A DNA stretch of 64,000 nt from Thalassia testudinum (GCA_037157565.1 JAZHRO010000036.1:15116501-15180500), one strand, 5' to 3'; counted from the first letter of the stretch, positions 29,713-41,331 are shown. Translations and numbers: made by a program. Notes: generated from the letters alone by a model not told the origin.

Positions 29713-31499
29713 TGTAATTTCCCTACTTGGAGGGGTGAGATCAGCGTGACAAAAAAAAATGCGGAATTGAAATATATAAAACAATCTCACAAAATAAGCA
29801 ATCAATCGCACAATGTACACAAGTATTTTTAGGTGGAAACCCAAACCGGGTGAAAACCACCACCTAACCCTCTCGAGTTAGGATTTTCCGATCAACCTAG
29901 TTGATCAAATCCACTAACCGAATCACTTTGAAACGAGGGTGATTCAACCTCAGTACAACCACGCTACAAGTACGAGGGTAGCGTTCCTCAACCCCTTCTC
30001 TCCACGAGAAGGATTTTGTCCCACGAAGGAGACGGGAATTCGCAAAGCGAATACCCAACCAAAATAACAAAGGTAAAATAAAACAACAAACCTATAGAGC
30101 CAACAAAGTAATTTAAACCTAGCTTCTATAGGAAATAGGAAACTCCCCTTTGCAAGGAGTGCGTCGACGATGACGCGGTGCGTGTGCCACGCGATGGCGC
30201 TACGTCGCTCTCGTTATCAACGCCGGGAGAGCGGGTGCGCAACGGGAATGATGCTCTCAAGATGATGGAGCTTGAGCTTAGAGAGCAAGTGCTTCTTGGA
30301 CACAAGAGAGTGGAAATACTTGATCTTAGTGTATCTTGGTCTCTCTAGGTGTATATCTTGTGTATCTAAGTGTATCCAAGTGTTTTTCTAAGTGTCTCTT
30401 ATGTGTTTTTGTGTTGCAAAGGCTCCCCTCTATTTATAGAGGCCTTAGGAAGGCTTTAGAAGGCTTGGAAAAGCTTCCATAGCCGTTGGGTGCAAAGCCC
30501 AAGAGAATCAGGCTGAAATCAGGACACTGATTGCATTTGACAGGGTTATCAGACGTCTAACTCTGGCATCAGACGTCTGGAAGGCCACTTTAAGACGTCT
30601 GATTTCAAGGTCAGACGTCTGATTCTATGCAGGTTTCTCCCTGACTTGAATCAGATCTAAACAGGTTTTTTTTGCAAGTCCATCAGACGACATACAGGAC
30701 GTCTGGCACTAAGTCTGGACGTCTGGAAACCTACTTTTACTGTGGGAATTGATTTCCAAATGTTGCAACGGCTAGAAAATCTCTGAGAAGAGATTTTGGG
30801 TCAGCCGAGGCAAAACGGTCATTTATCAGACGTCTGGAAAGTCCTATGGACGTCTGATAAGGCTCTAACGGTCATAATCTTGAGTGTTTTCTAAGCAGCC
30901 AACGGTCCACTAATTGGACGTCTGGCAAGGTCATCAGACGTCTCCTAAGACGTCTGGTCTAAGGTCTGGACGTCTGATTTCATCAGACAGAACTAACTAT
31001 GTCCAGCCTAACAATTATCAGACGTCTGAAACAACAGTCAGACGTCTTAAAATCCTTTATCAGACGTCTGATTCATGAATTAGACGTCTAGAAAGTCTGT
31101 TTTAACCCTATATTGGTTTTCTAAGTGTTCTACAGAAAACCTAAGTATCCTAGGGTTGTGCAGGTGTTCCTAGGACTACTTTTAAGGTACTTTGAGGCTC
31201 TTTAACATAATGTTCTAAGGAATCAAAAAGAGCAAGAAAATAAATACAAGAGATACATGAAAGGATAAAAAAGAATCTATCCTATTCTTCTTGTCTTCCA
31301 TCTCCAATCTTTCGCTCCACACGAACCTCCTCTGTTTTCCATCAAGCTCCTCCAATCCGTCCTGGATGCGAGCTCGAACTCCGTCTAAACACGTCCACAT
31401 TTGCAATTGACCTGAAATCTAGGACTCAAATTGCAAATGTTAAATAACACGTGTTTTGTTATCATCAAAATAAATGATCGTGGTGCTCTAGCACCAACA
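29713..31499 (-). mobile_element. Solo LTR-2 (long-LTR copia type) with GACGTC palindrome array
   Basis: 1787 bp, perfect 5-bp target duplication GTAGA (29708-29712 and 31500-31504), TG...CA ends. The minus strand starts TGTTGGTGCTAGAGCACC and soon has TTTTGATGATAACAAAAC, typical of the start of long copia (Sirevirus-like) LTRs, so the LTR reads on the minus strand. No internal domains, hence a solo LTR. It carries 16 GACGTCT cores at 30551-31089 and aligns with solo LTR-1 in the 29800-29950 part. It interrupts Cop-P2 gag. Confidence 0.88.
30551..31089. repeat. Array of 16 (A)GACGTCT palindromic cores
   Basis: Cores begin near 30551, 30571, 30593, 30613; 30699, 30719; 30828, 30849; 30917, 30936, 30948, 30969; 31020, 31040, 31062, 31082. 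Within clusters most steps are 19-22 bp, two turns of DNA. The fullest form is CAGACGTCTG, a 10-bp perfect palindrome with an ACGT centre. Spacers do not resemble each other. Confidence 0.92.
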
Positions 31500-31504
31500 G
31501 TAGA

Positions 31505-31975
31505 GGACATCCACATTCTTCGAAAAGTCACTATGGCCTTATCCGAATTCTATGGCACAATGAAGAACCTTTGGGTCGAGTAGGATGTCTACCAGCTTAT
31601 TTCTACCGATGCAGTAGTTATTGCCAAGCAGAGAGAGGCTATTCAATCTATTCAGCTTTTTGTCTGGTCATGGTCTTGAGTACAAGACAGTGAAAGATCG
31701 GTTCATGGCCATGAATGAGATTCCCACACCTACACAGATTTACACTCGTCTTTCTAGCCTCAACACTGCTGATCCAGTGCCTACTTTTGTTGCCTCTGTT
31801 ATGGCCACTGTTGGTTGTGGTAGAGGAGCTTCTGGAAGAAGAGGTCAATCTTGTGGTGGTGCATGTGGTCATGGTCGATGTCAGAGCTCCTTCTTCTATA
31901 AGTACTATCATAGAAACAAATATATTGTGGATCATTGCTCGGTGAAGCACGGATATCCATAGGGTGTGGATCCAC
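31505..31975 (+). pseudogene. Cop-P2 gag, second part
   Basis: Resumes with EDIHILRKVTMALSEFYGTM, KNLWVE, then (after a frame change) YKTVKDRFMAMNEIPTPTQI and YTRLSSLN, a Gly/Arg-rich stretch, and a zinc knuckle remnant YKYYHRNKYIVDHC in which both first cysteines have become tyrosines. Decayed. Confidence 0.82.
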
Positions 31976-32660
31976 GTGCTTATTAGGTATCTACAGAAGA
32001 TACTCTCAGGCACAAGAGGATAATAGCCAGATTTCGACCTCTAAAGTATATTATGAGCACTCCATGGCTTCTCAGGCATCCACTTCTACCTCTGTTCAAA
32101 GATCTGCAAGTACTGCAGCTGTGTTAGTTAGATCCCAAGCCCCTGCTTGGCTTGCAGATTCATGTGCGTCTTCTCACATAACTGGTAATACCACCAGTTA
32201 TGCCTTATTTACCTCTCTATGAGATCTTGCTACACCATTTTAGGTTAAGGTAGTAGATGGTTGTTTGTCACCAGTTATTGGTCTTAGGAACATATCTATT
32301 CTTCTACTTTACCGTTATCAAATGTTATGCATGCTCCTAAGTTTGCTCTAAATTTAATGTCTATTAGCTAGATTACAAAGGATTTTAAATATCGTGCAGT
32401 ATTTCATGACCAATATTTCTTCTTGCAGTATCTCCAGAGAATGAGGTAGATTGGTGGACTTGAGCAAAGCAGTTTTTATTACCTTCATGTCCCACCTTCC
32501 TCCAGTGCTGATTCTATTTGTGCCACTTTTGTTCTTCAATGGCACCTACATCTTGGTCATCCAAGTTTGCATATTCTTTGTTACCAGTTCTCTAAGTTGT
32601 CCTTTCCGGATGTTTTGAGGTGTGATGCCTGTTAGTTGGGCAAGCACCATAAGGCTTCTT
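31976..32660 (+). pseudogene. Cop-P2 protease and pre-integrase
   Basis: AWLADSCASSHITGN near 32145-32190 is the copia aspartic protease active site (D-S-G-A) with Gly changed to Cys. Then LR..MHAPKFALNLMSIS-like residues, DFKYRAVFHD, and the HLHLGHPSLHIL block near 32540, which is the first His pair of the integrase HHCC domain. Confidence 0.78.
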
Positions 32661-33779
32661 TTCCATCGCAAAATAAAAGAGTTGCGTCTGTTTTTGCTTT
32701 AGTTCATGCTGATGTTTAGGGCCCCTGTAGGGTTAAGAGTGTTAGAAGCTCGCGGTATTTTCTTATTCTTGTGGATGACCACACCAGGATGTCATGGGTG
32801 TTTATGATGAAAGAAAAGTTTAAGTTTTTGATATTGTAAAAGATTTTGTTCTAGAAATGACGACTCAGCTTTCTTTTGTTATAAAAATTTTCCGGAGTGA
32901 TAATGGTCTGAAATTTGTAAATGCCAGGACTGCCACCTTTTTTAAGTCAATGGGTATTATTCACCAGACTACTTACGTTCATACTTCCCAACAAAATGGG
33001 ATGGCTGAACGTAAGCTTAGACATTTACTTAATGTGGCCCACTTTATTATGTTTCAAATAAATGTTTCTACATCTTTTTAGGTTGATGCTGTTCTTACTG
33101 CCACTTATATGGTGAATTGTGTCTTTTCGTCTGTTTTAGGGGGTAAAACACCATACTCCCTATTGTATCATGGCAAAGACATGTTTTTTGTCACTTCGAT
33201 TGTCTTTGGTTGTGTGTGCTTTGTTCATCTATACCATGATAAAATTTCTCCACGTTTCGTAAAGTGTATCTTTCTGGGTTATCCTAGAACTCAAAAAGGA
33301 TACCATTTTTATGATCCTATGACATGGAAGCCTTATGTTTTCACTGATATGACATTTTTTGAGGAGATTACCTACTATCAGAAACAGGAGGAGCAATCCA
33401 TCACTCAACCTGATAGTGTTCCTCTTCCTATTATATCAGATCCACCACAACGTAGTGAGCTATCTATATCACAGGATAGTCAACCACATCCTGGTCCTTA
33501 CCCATGTCACCCTGAGGTTCCTATCATAGATACCTTAAGCATTTTCAGCGTAGGACTCAAGATGTTCCTCAAGTGGAGGAGTCATTGCCTACTATTTCTG
33601 CTCAGTCTCCACCAACCGTTGATGATTCGTTTGAGGACTAGGTACCTACTACTACTAAGGACATTACTATTGACTTCCCATTGCATAAAGGAAGGCTCAA
33701 TGGTCTTGTGCTAAATATTATGTATGTCAGTTTATGTTACTTAACAGTTTGCCTGCAGTTGGACGCCAATTCTCTTTAG
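32661..33779 (+). pseudogene. Cop-P2 integrase and linker
   Basis: H-Asp-Val-stop-Gly-Pro near 32710, RYFLILVDDHTRMSWVFMMK (catalytic Asp region), FRSDNGLKFVN, HQTTYVHTSQQNGMAERKLR and HLLNVAHFIMF, then LGGKTPYSLLYHGK, VFGCVCFVHLYHDKISPRFV, KCIFLGYPRTQKGYHFYDPM and MTFFEEITYYQKQEE, ending in a Pro-rich linker with LPLPIISDPPQ. Open for 201 codons at 33109-33711. Confidence 0.85.
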
Positions 33780-34605
33780 CCATTGACAGTTTACACGTAC
33801 CATGGGATCATCATAAGGCCTTTCAGGATCTGTCCTGTACATTGGTTATGGAAAAAGAGAACTTTGCAGTCCCATGGCACATGGGCTCTTGTTGATTTAC
33901 TCCCAGGTGCTACTGTTGTGGGATGTAGATGGGTGTTTACCCTAAAATGTCATCCAGTTGGCATGATGGAAAGACACAAGGCTCACCTGGTCGTCAAAGG
34001 ATACACTCAGACCTTTGAAGTTGACTACTTTGAGACATTCTCCCCTTTGGCTCGCTTTAATTCCGTTAAGATCTTGCTTTGTCTTGCAGACATAAAAAAT
34101 GCTTTTCTTTATGGGGACCTGGAGGATGAAGTCTATATGAAGCAGCCACCTGGTTTTTTCACTTAGGAGTATTATAAGGTGTGCAGGTTGAAGAAGACTA
34201 TTTATGGACTGAAACAAAGTCCTAGAGCCTGTTTTGAGAGGTTTACCAGAGTTGTTCAGGACTATGGCTTTACCAGATTATCTGGTGATCACTCTGTGTT
34301 TACATTGCATGGGAAGACAGGTTCTATTATACTCATTGTTTATGTTGATATATTGCTAATTGGCAGTGATAGGAAAGGTATAAAAGAAACAAAAAGCCTA
34401 TTACACTCACAGTTTGTTACCAAAGATCCAAGCCCTATTAGCTATTTCCTTGGTATTGAAGTGCAGCATACTGGAGGACTTGGGCTATCTCAGTGCAAGT
34501 ATGCGCTTGACATGTTGAAAGACATAAGTATGTTAGGGTGCAAACTAGCGTATGTGCCTATGGATGCGTCTTTGCCACTTACAGATGATGAGATCCCCTT
34601 ATAGG
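33780..34605 (+). pseudogene. Cop-P2 reverse transcriptase
   Basis: Motifs: TWALVDLLPGATVVGCRWVF, HKAHLVVKGYTQTFEVDYFE, TFSPLARFNSVKILLCLA, then a deletion of about ten codons before [20 protein letters not shown]. It continues CRLKKTIYGLKQSPRACFE and LIVYVDILLIGSD. GATGAT of YVDD has lost one GAT, leaving YVDI. Then YFLGIEVQHTGGLGLSQCKY. Non-functional by sequence. Confidence 0.9.
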
Positions 34606-35280
34606 ATGTTACTAGATATCGTGCAATTATTGGTAAGCTATTGTATCTGACAGTTACTTGACCTGACATTGCCTTTGCTGTTGGTAGACTGAGTCAGTTC
34701 ATGCAATCACCAAGGGAGGTCCATTGGGATGAAGTTTGTCAGATTCTTAGGTACTTGAAAAGTGCACTTGGGAAAGGACTTTATTTTGGAAACAATGGAC
34801 ACTTGGATGTATGTGGTTTTTCAAATGCAGACTATGCTGGAGCACATGAGGATAGGAGGTCAACTACACCATACTATACCTTTGTTGAAGATGATTTAGT
34901 TATATGGAGAAGCAAGAAGCAAGCGGTGGTTTTTAGATCAAGTGATGAGCTTGAATACAGGATCATGTCTCAGACTACTTGTGAGCTACTCTGAGTTCAT
35001 TCCACCGTAGAGGATTTTGGAGTACATGTATCTGGACCTATTTCCATGCACTGTGATAACAAAGTCGCCACTCTCACTGCAAACAATCTTTTCTTCCATG
35101 AGAAAACTAAACATATTGAGGTGGACTGTCACTCCATCATGGAGGTGATTGCTGCGAAGAAGATTTTTACTCCCTACATATGTACTAAAGACTAATTAGC
35201 AGACATCTTCACTAAAGTGCTTCCTAAGAAACGGTTGCATTATATTTGTTCCAAGCTGATTGATGTTTATGCTCCGGCTT
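34606..35280 (+). pseudogene. Cop-P2 RNase H
   Basis: YRAIIGKLLYLTVT, MQSPREVHWDEVCQILRYLK, HLDVCGFSNADYAGAHEDRR (catalytic Asp in SNADYAG), VIWRSKKQAVVFRSSDELEY, CDNKVATLTANNLFFHEKTK and HIEVDCHSIMEVIAAKKI. Ends DVYAPA before the GAGGGGGAG tract. Few stops. Confidence 0.88.
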
Positions 35281-35289
35281 GAGGGGGAG

Positions 35290-35421
35290 TTTTGAGTTGT
35301 ATTGGGACTTTCCCTTTTATTTTGTATTGTAGGGGTATTTTTGTACTTTGTCCCCTTCGATGCTTTCTACATAATGACACCAGGGGCCCACTAAATAATC
35401 TATGGCATTTCCACCCTAACA
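35290..35421 (+). repeat. Cop-P2 3' LTR
   Basis: 132 bp, starts TTTTGAGTTGTATTGGGAC after the polypurine tract GAGGGGGAG (35281-35289) and ends CCACCCTAACA. Confidence 0.95.
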
Positions 35422-35450
35422 TTGCAATACTTTGATTCTGTGTTTCTCAC

Positions 35451-36260
35451 ATGTCGAGTTATATGGAAGGCAAGAAGGATTCTTTTAGTGACCTGGTTGG
35501 GAAGATATCGACCTCGAGCACCTCTTCTTTTATATAAAGAACCTTTACCAAGTTGGATGGCACCAACTTCCTTCTATGGTCTACTTTTTTCCAATTTGTG
35601 GGATCGCATTGGAAGAAATGCATTCTGACAAAAGATGAACTTGTTGTCAAGTCTGTTTACAGGGAGGCAAATAATGATTGGGTGGCCACTTGCATGTTGA
35701 ACAACATGGAGGAGCCTATAGCAAAGCAGGTTATGGCCTATGCATCTACTAAGAAGATGTGGAAGGTTTCTCATGAGATATACTATCATAAGAGTAATAT
35801 TAGTCGCTTATACAGGGTGATTGAGGAGCTGCATTCTTTTCGGAAGGGAACCATGTCCCTTGTTGAATACTATGGCTTTATGAAGAACCTCTGGAATGAG
35901 CATGATACTTATCAGTCGATCTCTATTGTTGTTACAGTTATTGCAAAGCAACGTGAAGCCTTTTGTTCTGTTCAGTTGCTTGCATGCCTTGGTCTTGAAT
36001 ATAAGTTTGTTAAGGATCAACTTATGACTCTAGAGAAGATTCCTACATGTACTCAGATTTATGCTCGCCTGTCCAAACTTGAGATATCTGACCTTGTCCC
36101 ACTTTCGAATTCTTCTGCCATGGCAGTTGTTGGCCGTGGTAGGGGAACCTCAGGAGGCAGGGGGAGAGGACATGACCTGAGAATAGGAGGCAATGGTAGA
36201 GGATGTAGTTAGTCTTGTGACCACTGTCACAAAACTAATCACACAATTGATAGGTGTTGG
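35451..36260 (+). pseudogene. Cop-P1 gag and zinc knuckle
   Basis: ATG at 35451 with one early stop; from 35553 open for 219 codons. KLDGTNFLLWSTFFQFVGSH, NNDWVATCMLNNMEEPIAKQ, STKKMWKVSHEIYYHKSNIS, SLVEYYGFMKNLWNEHDTYQ, then a Gly/Arg-rich region, and after another stop a complete CX2CX4HX4C knuckle (CDHCHKTNHTIDRC) at about 36216-36257. It packaged element RNA. The longest intact gag here. Confidence 0.92.
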
Positions 36261-36960
36261 ATAAAGCACTGATTTACTCAGGAGCATCAGGCCAATTAGG
36301 TTGCTTATGGTAGAGATGGGAGTCATCACTATCAAGATGAAGAACAAGTCAGTCCTCAAATTACTATTTTCAAGGAGGAATATGCAACTTATATCCTCTT
36401 AAGCCTCTTCTACTATTGGTGCTTCTGCGACTCAGACGATAGGTACTACTACTAGTATCAGAAGTATTCGTACACCATCATGGCTTGCTGACTCAGGTGC
36501 ATCCTCCCACATCACAGGAGATGTTACACTTTTTTTTGTCTCTTAGACCATTGACTACTGTGCATGTCAGAGTAGCTGATGGTGCCTTGTCCCTTGTGAC
36601 AGGCTTGGGTGACATCTCTCTGTCTACTACTTTGTCACTTTCTGATGTTATGCATGCACCTAAATTTGTTCTGAATTTAATGTCTATCCGTTAGTAATGG
36701 CATTAAATTGCAGAGCAGTGTTTCATAATCACTTTTTCTTTTTGCAGGACCTTCTGATGACGAAGTAGATTGGTGGAAGACTTAAGCATGATGGCCTATA
36801 TTACTTAGATCTTCCAGTTGAGCATCATTCCATGGCTGCCACTTTTGCCACTTCTGCTCTGTAGTAGCATCTCATATTGGGAAATCCTAGTGTTTCTGTT
36901 CTCCGTTGTCAGTGCCCCGACATGTAGTTTCCTGATTCATTTTCTTGTGATACCTATCAA
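36261..36960 (+). pseudogene. Cop-P1 protease and pre-integrase
   Basis: SWLADSGASSHITGDVT (36480-36530) is an intact copia aspartic protease active site, Asp-Ser-Gly-Ala. It is followed by VRVADGALSLVTGLGDISLS, SDVMHAPKFVLNLMSIR and a decayed pre-integrase, ending at a CDTYQLDKHH-like zinc-domain block near 36950. Confidence 0.82.
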
Positions 36961-37790
36961 CTTGACAAGCATCATAGGGTGTCTTTTCCGAGTAGTAATA
37001 ATAGAACTAAATCTATTTTTTCTCTTATTCATGCTTATTTATGGGGCCTATGTAGGGTCAAGAGTCTTAGGAGTTTTCGGTATTTTTTTGTTCTGGTGGA
37101 TAATTATATCTGTGTTTGTTGAGTTTTTATGATGGAGAAATCCGAAAACCCTATATTGATAAAAAATTTTGCTAATGAAATAAAGATTCGATTCTCTACC
37201 ACCATTCACATGTTTCGAATTGACAATGGACTTGAGTTTGTGAATTCTACTTTGTTATGTTTCATATGCATGTTCCTGTTGCATTCTAGACGAATGTTAT
37301 TCTTACATTTGCCTCTTTGATTAATCATGTATCCTCGTTTGTTCTTGATGGGAAGATCCCCTATTCTGTTTTATTTCCTGATCGGGAGCATTTTTCTATA
37401 CCACTGAAAGTATTTGGATGTGTTTGTTTTGTTCAGTTATTCAAAGTGGATAAGTTGCCTCCTAGATCAGCGAAACGTAATTTTGTGGGCTATTCTAGAA
37501 TACAAAAGTGGTACAGATGTTTTGATCTCCTTTCACACTGATTTTATGTCAGTAAGGATGTGACCATTTTTGAGGAGATGCCATATTATTCTGCTACAGA
37601 GAAGTCTCCTAATGTCATACAGGATGTTCCATTACCTATGCTCACTATTACGCCTCCAGGTACCTTTGAGCCTCCTATAGCTCAAGATGTTCTTCCCATT
37701 ACTTATCATAGACATCCTAAGATTATAGATATAAATACATTCCCTAAACATTTTCAGCGCAAACCTCCACCCTGAAGATTCCCTAAACAT
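36961..37790 (+). pseudogene. Cop-P1 integrase and linker
   Basis: IHAYLWGLCRVKSLRSFRYF-like start, a deleted stretch after FRIDNGLEFVN near 37210 (the HQTSC...QQNG block is missing), then SSFVLDGKIPYSVLFPDREH, KVFGCVCFVQLFKVDKLPPR, NFVGYSRIQKWYRCFDLLSH and VTIFEEMPYYSATEKSPN. The internal deletion removes the catalytic Glu region. Confidence 0.8.
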
Positions 37791-37999
37791 TATTCTTGCA
37801 GATGAACCTCTTTCTACTATTTCTACTCGATCCTCTCTTGATGCTGCTAATTCAGATGGGGGTCTAGGGCCAATGCCATAAGAGGTACCTGATGTGGATC
37901 TTCCTATTGCCCAGAGGAAGACAGAGCTCTTGTGCTAAGTATTCTATTTCCAATTATATGTCATTTGTGAGGGTCTAGGGAGACTTTTATCTCTTGCAG

Positions 38000-38860
38000 T
38001 TGATAGCAAGCATATTCCTAGGAATTACACAGGTTTTTCAGGATCCTTTTTGGACCTTAGCCATGGACGAGGAAATGGTAGCTCTTTAGTCCATAAGTAC
38101 TTGGGAGCTTGTTGACCTACCCTCTGGTGTTACTGTGGTGGGGTGTAAGTGCATGTTCATCCTCAAATGTTACCTAGATGGAACAGTTGAGAGATTCAAA
38201 GCACGGTTGGTTACCAAAGGATATACGTAAACCTTTAGAGTTGACTATTTTGAGACTTTCTCGCCAGTGGCCAGACTCAATTCAGTGTGAATTCTTTTTT
38301 CCGTGGCAGTCAACGATGGTTGGTTAGTATTTCAGTTAGATATTAAAAATGCATTTCTCTATGGTGATTTAGATGAAGTCTACATGCAGCAATCCCCAGG
38401 ATTTGTGGTTGAGGGAGTGTCGAAAGGTTTGCATATTAAAGAAGGCTATTTATGACCTTAAACAGAGTCCCAAGGCCTCGTTTGAAAGGTTTAGTAATGT
38501 TGTGTAGGACTTTGGCTTTACTAGATCTACTACTGATCATTTAATGTTTACTATGCATAGAGCCATTGGGTCTGTTATTTTTATTGTGTATGTTGATGAT
38601 ATACTGCTTACTGGAAGTGATAAAGTAGGGATAGAAGCTAGTAAGGAGTTCTTACATTCTCGGTTTGTTACCAAAGATCTGGGAATGATAAATTATTTTT
38701 TGGGCATTGAGGTACAACATGTTGATGGTGGTCTTATTCTATCCCAAAGAAAATATGTATTTGACATGGTTAGAGAGGCAGAAATGTTTGGTTGCAAGTC
38801 TGCTAGTGTTCCTATGGACCCATCTATACCATTTACAGATTCAGAGTCCACTGCTTGAAG
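38000..38860 (+). pseudogene. Cop-P1 reverse transcriptase
   Basis: STWELVDLPSGVTVVGCKCM, KARLVTKGYT-stop-[36 protein letters not shown], then IVYVDDILLTGSDK with an intact YVDD pair near 38590, RFVTKDLGMINYFLGIEVQH and LILSQRKYVFDMVREAEMFG. Frameshifts near 38430 and several stops. 37791-37999 is the RT-side linker. Confidence 0.88.
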
Positions 38861-39545
38861 ATGTGACTAGATACCGTGTTATGGTAGGAAAACTGTTGTA
38901 TTTGATTGTTACCAGACCTGACATTTGTTTTGCAGTTGGGAGACTCAAATCAGTTCATGCAGTCTCCAAGAGAAATGTATTGGGAAGGTGTGTGTCAGGT
39001 GTTGAGATATCTTAAGCAGGCTCCTGGTAAGGGGCTATCATTCATAAAATGTGGCCATCTGGATGTGTGGGGATACTCTGATGCAAATTATGTTGGTGCT
39101 CATGAGGACAAAAGATCTACTACAAGGTATTGTGCTTATTTTGGGGTCAATCTAGTCACATGGAGAAGTAAAAAATAAAATTTATCTCCAAATCCAATGT
39201 AGAGTCGGAGTATAGGGCTATGGCCCATACTACTTATGAGTTGCTTTGGATGAGATCTATCCTACATGATTTAGGAGTTTCTGTTTCTAGTCCTACTCTC
39301 ATGTATTGTGATAACAAAGCAGTTGCGTTTATTGCAGATAATCCTATCTTCTAAGAGCGAACCAAGCACATAGAAGTTGATTGCCATTTCATTAAAGAAG
39401 CTATTCTTGCTGGCAAGATCACTACACCTGATATAGCCACTAAAGATTAGATTATTGACGTCTTCACTAAAGCTCTCCAAGAAATGTTGTGAGGTATGTT
39501 TCGACCTGGGCATGCTTGATGTATATGCTTCATCTTGAGGGGGAG
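38861..39545 (+). pseudogene. Cop-P1 RNase H and polypurine tract
   Basis: RYRVMVGKLLYLIVTRPDIC, QSPREMYWEGVCQVLRYLKQ, HLDVWGYSDANYVGAHEDKR and LVTWRSKK, then a frame with SESEYRAMAH-like, MRSILHDLGVS-like and YCDNKAVAFIADNP-like sequence to the tail. GAGGGGGAG at 39537-39545 primes plus-strand synthesis. Confidence 0.85.
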
Positions 39546-39675
39546 TGTTGAGTTATACTTTTAGTGGTTTTTTCACTGTTTTTATATTGTACAGGTGTGT
39601 CTTGTAATTTACCCTTTGTGCGTCCCTATATAAAGGCACCTAGGGTTTCTGATAGAATTTGATTCGCTCTTTTGT
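39546..39675 (+). repeat. Cop-P1 3' LTR
   Basis: 130 bp, TGTTGAGTTATAC to CTTTTGT, with TATATAAAGGCACC. Followed by target duplication GAAAC. Confidence 0.93.
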
Positions 39676-39680
39676 GAAAC

Positions 39681-40080
39681 TAATAGGAAAATCAGAAACA
39701 AATAAATCTGGTAGTCTAAGTGAAGAGGTAACTACAACATCTCCCTGACCATCAATCCTGGAATGCTTACCATCAACAACCTGAACAATCCTACTAGGAG
39801 GAACAGACTGAATGTGCTGAAAGCAACTATGGTCTCCACTTAGATGGCGAGAAGCACCTGAATCTACTAGTCACATGGTGCCATTAGAAAATCCACTATT
39901 GGTGCTCAAGGTAGGAACAATACCTAGAGAGGTAAAAGCGACAATATCAGTGGAAGTAGTGGACTCCTGTGTCAGCTGGGCAAGACGTATTACTGCATCA
40001 TACTTTACAGGTGAAACAATATCAGCTAGCTCCTCTGAAGAAGAAACAGCTTGGTTGGCAATGGGAGGTCTACCATGCTT
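39681..40080 (-). pseudogene. Cop-E protease and pre-integrase start
   Basis: Minus-strand continuation of 27674 across Cop-P1. SLRLPDLFVSDFPISF-like residues near 39690-39740 immediately precede the Cop-P1 target duplication. Toward 40060, LVDSGASRH-like protease sequence is eroded (residues around 39850-39880). LAQLTQESTTSTDIVA-like residues near 39950 follow the zinc knuckle as in Cop-B. Confidence 0.65.
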
Positions 40081-40913
40081 GGACTAGCATGTAGCCTTTA
40101 CATGTCCAACTTTGCTACAATAAGAGCATGTGGTCCGAGGCTTGCTTATTTGACCCCGGCCACACCCTTTCCCCCTAGTAGAAGTACCACGACCATCACG
40201 CCCAACAGTAGCCACAAGTATAGTAGTTTGCCCAATATCAGAAGAAGAAATCTTTACAACAACTATACTCATCTGGCTATATGCTTCCTCAAGAGATAGA
40301 AGTTTAAAAAGTGTCACAATTTATGACTTAGTAGCCTTATACTTAGGCCCAAGTCCATCTAGAAATTGTAGAACTGTAGACTCTCTTCGGTATTGCCTTT
40401 ATGTGGCACAAGTATACATAGGTCTACAAGCATTATAGGTACACACAGGTCTGCAAGCATTATACTTCTCTAGAAGCCCCTTCAGGGTAGCATAGGATGA
40501 GACAACGATTGGTCCTCCTACTTCAAGCTACCAATCTCATGGTGGATCTTAAACACCTTGTTGGAATTCTTTTCACGCGAATACGTATCATGCAAAGAAT
40601 CCTACAGCTCCTTGGCCATCTTGTAGTACATGATGCTATCTCCGATCTGAGACACAATAGAATTCATGATCCATGCCTGGATCATGCCATTATCTTTCTT
40701 CCATGTAGCGTATTTCCCTTTCTTTTCTCTGGCTCCGTCTACATCAAGATGTGTTCCTTATCGTGTCCCTCAATTGCCATGAAAAACGTCTTGAGACCAT
40801 CTAGCATAGTTGGTCTCGTCCAACTTCGCGATAGGAACAAAAAATAGATTCTTGTAGTTCCCTGCATCTATAGTGGTATCTGATGTCACCTTCAAACTGC
40901 TGGATGATGCCAT
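40081..40913 (-). pseudogene. Cop-E gag with zinc knuckle
   Basis: Gag ATG at 40913. MASSSSLKVTSDTTIDAGNY, KNLFFVPIAKLDETNYARWS, then degraded GRYATWKKD-, W.MNSI- and DSLH-like blocks. A roughly 30-bp duplication at about 40405-40465 lies in this region. The knuckle CSYCSKVGHVKATC (CX2CX4HX4C intact) is at about 40087-40131, with a Gly/Arg-rich GRDGRGTSTRGKGCGRG before it. Confidence 0.88.
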
Positions 40914-41330
40914 CGTGCCTATAAGGAAGAGAAATAGCCACCAAACTGATCTAAAAATTTCAATTTCAAATCTGAAACATGACGACCAGGACGATGGTGA
41001 TCTCTCAATCATGAAATCCAAGACATGGAAGTCTCAGAAATCATGTCAAGAGTCACTATAGCCCTTAAGAATTAACGAGGATGCGTGTTAGGGCATGGGA
41101 AGACCTTAATCGGCCTCACCTAAGGGGCTGCACCCCTCTTCTCGTTGGCGTTGAGGCTGCCTGATAACTTGCAGGTGGTGGCGGTGATGGTGGTTTCGTT
41201 GTTGCCGCTGGAAGTGGCAGGGGCAACCTGTGCGAGAAGAGAGAGAGAAGGGTTAAGGTAGAGGGGTATGGAGGCCTTGTGCGGGTGGGACACTGAAGCG
41301 TCGATCTAGAATCACCACTCTGATATCAAG
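40914..41330 (-). other. Cop-E leader and primer-binding site
   Basis: The leader matches the Cop-B leader (CATGATTGAGAGATCACCAT versus CATGATCAAGAGATCATGAT). The primer site on the minus strand is CTTGATATCAGAGTGGTGAT at 41330-41311, with TGGTATCAGAG decayed to TTGATATCAGAG. Confidence 0.8.
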
Positions 41331-41331
41331 T

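Larger units (their letters stand above)
28436..35421 (+). mobile_element. Cop-P2: Ty1/copia element, nested in Cop-P1
   Basis: Plus strand. Two 132-bp LTRs (28436-28567, 35290-35421), target duplication ATGCA (28431-28435) / TTGCA (35422-35426), primer site 28568-28579 and polypurine tract 35281-35289. Gag is split by solo LTR-2. By hand count the LTRs differ at roughly one base in eight, so the insertion is old, and Cop-P1 is older still. It shares gag and LTR style with Cop-P1. Confidence 0.95.
27675..39675 (+). mobile_element. Cop-P1: Ty1/copia element, nested in Cop-E
   Basis: Plus strand. LTRs 27675-27801 and 39546-39675, target duplication GAACC (27670-27674) / GAAAC (39676-39680), primer site 27809-27820 and polypurine tract 39537-39545. 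The leader is interrupted at 28431-35426 by Cop-P2. Gag through RNase H lie at 35451-39530. Without the insert it is about 5 kb. It has the best-preserved RT motif of this nest (YVDDILLTGS). Confidence 0.93.

Noticed and set aside
30551..31089. CRISPR-like array of short palindromic repeats
   Set aside because: Repeats are only 7-10 bp, spacing is about 20 bp, no cas genes exist and the host is a plant. It lies within an LTR.
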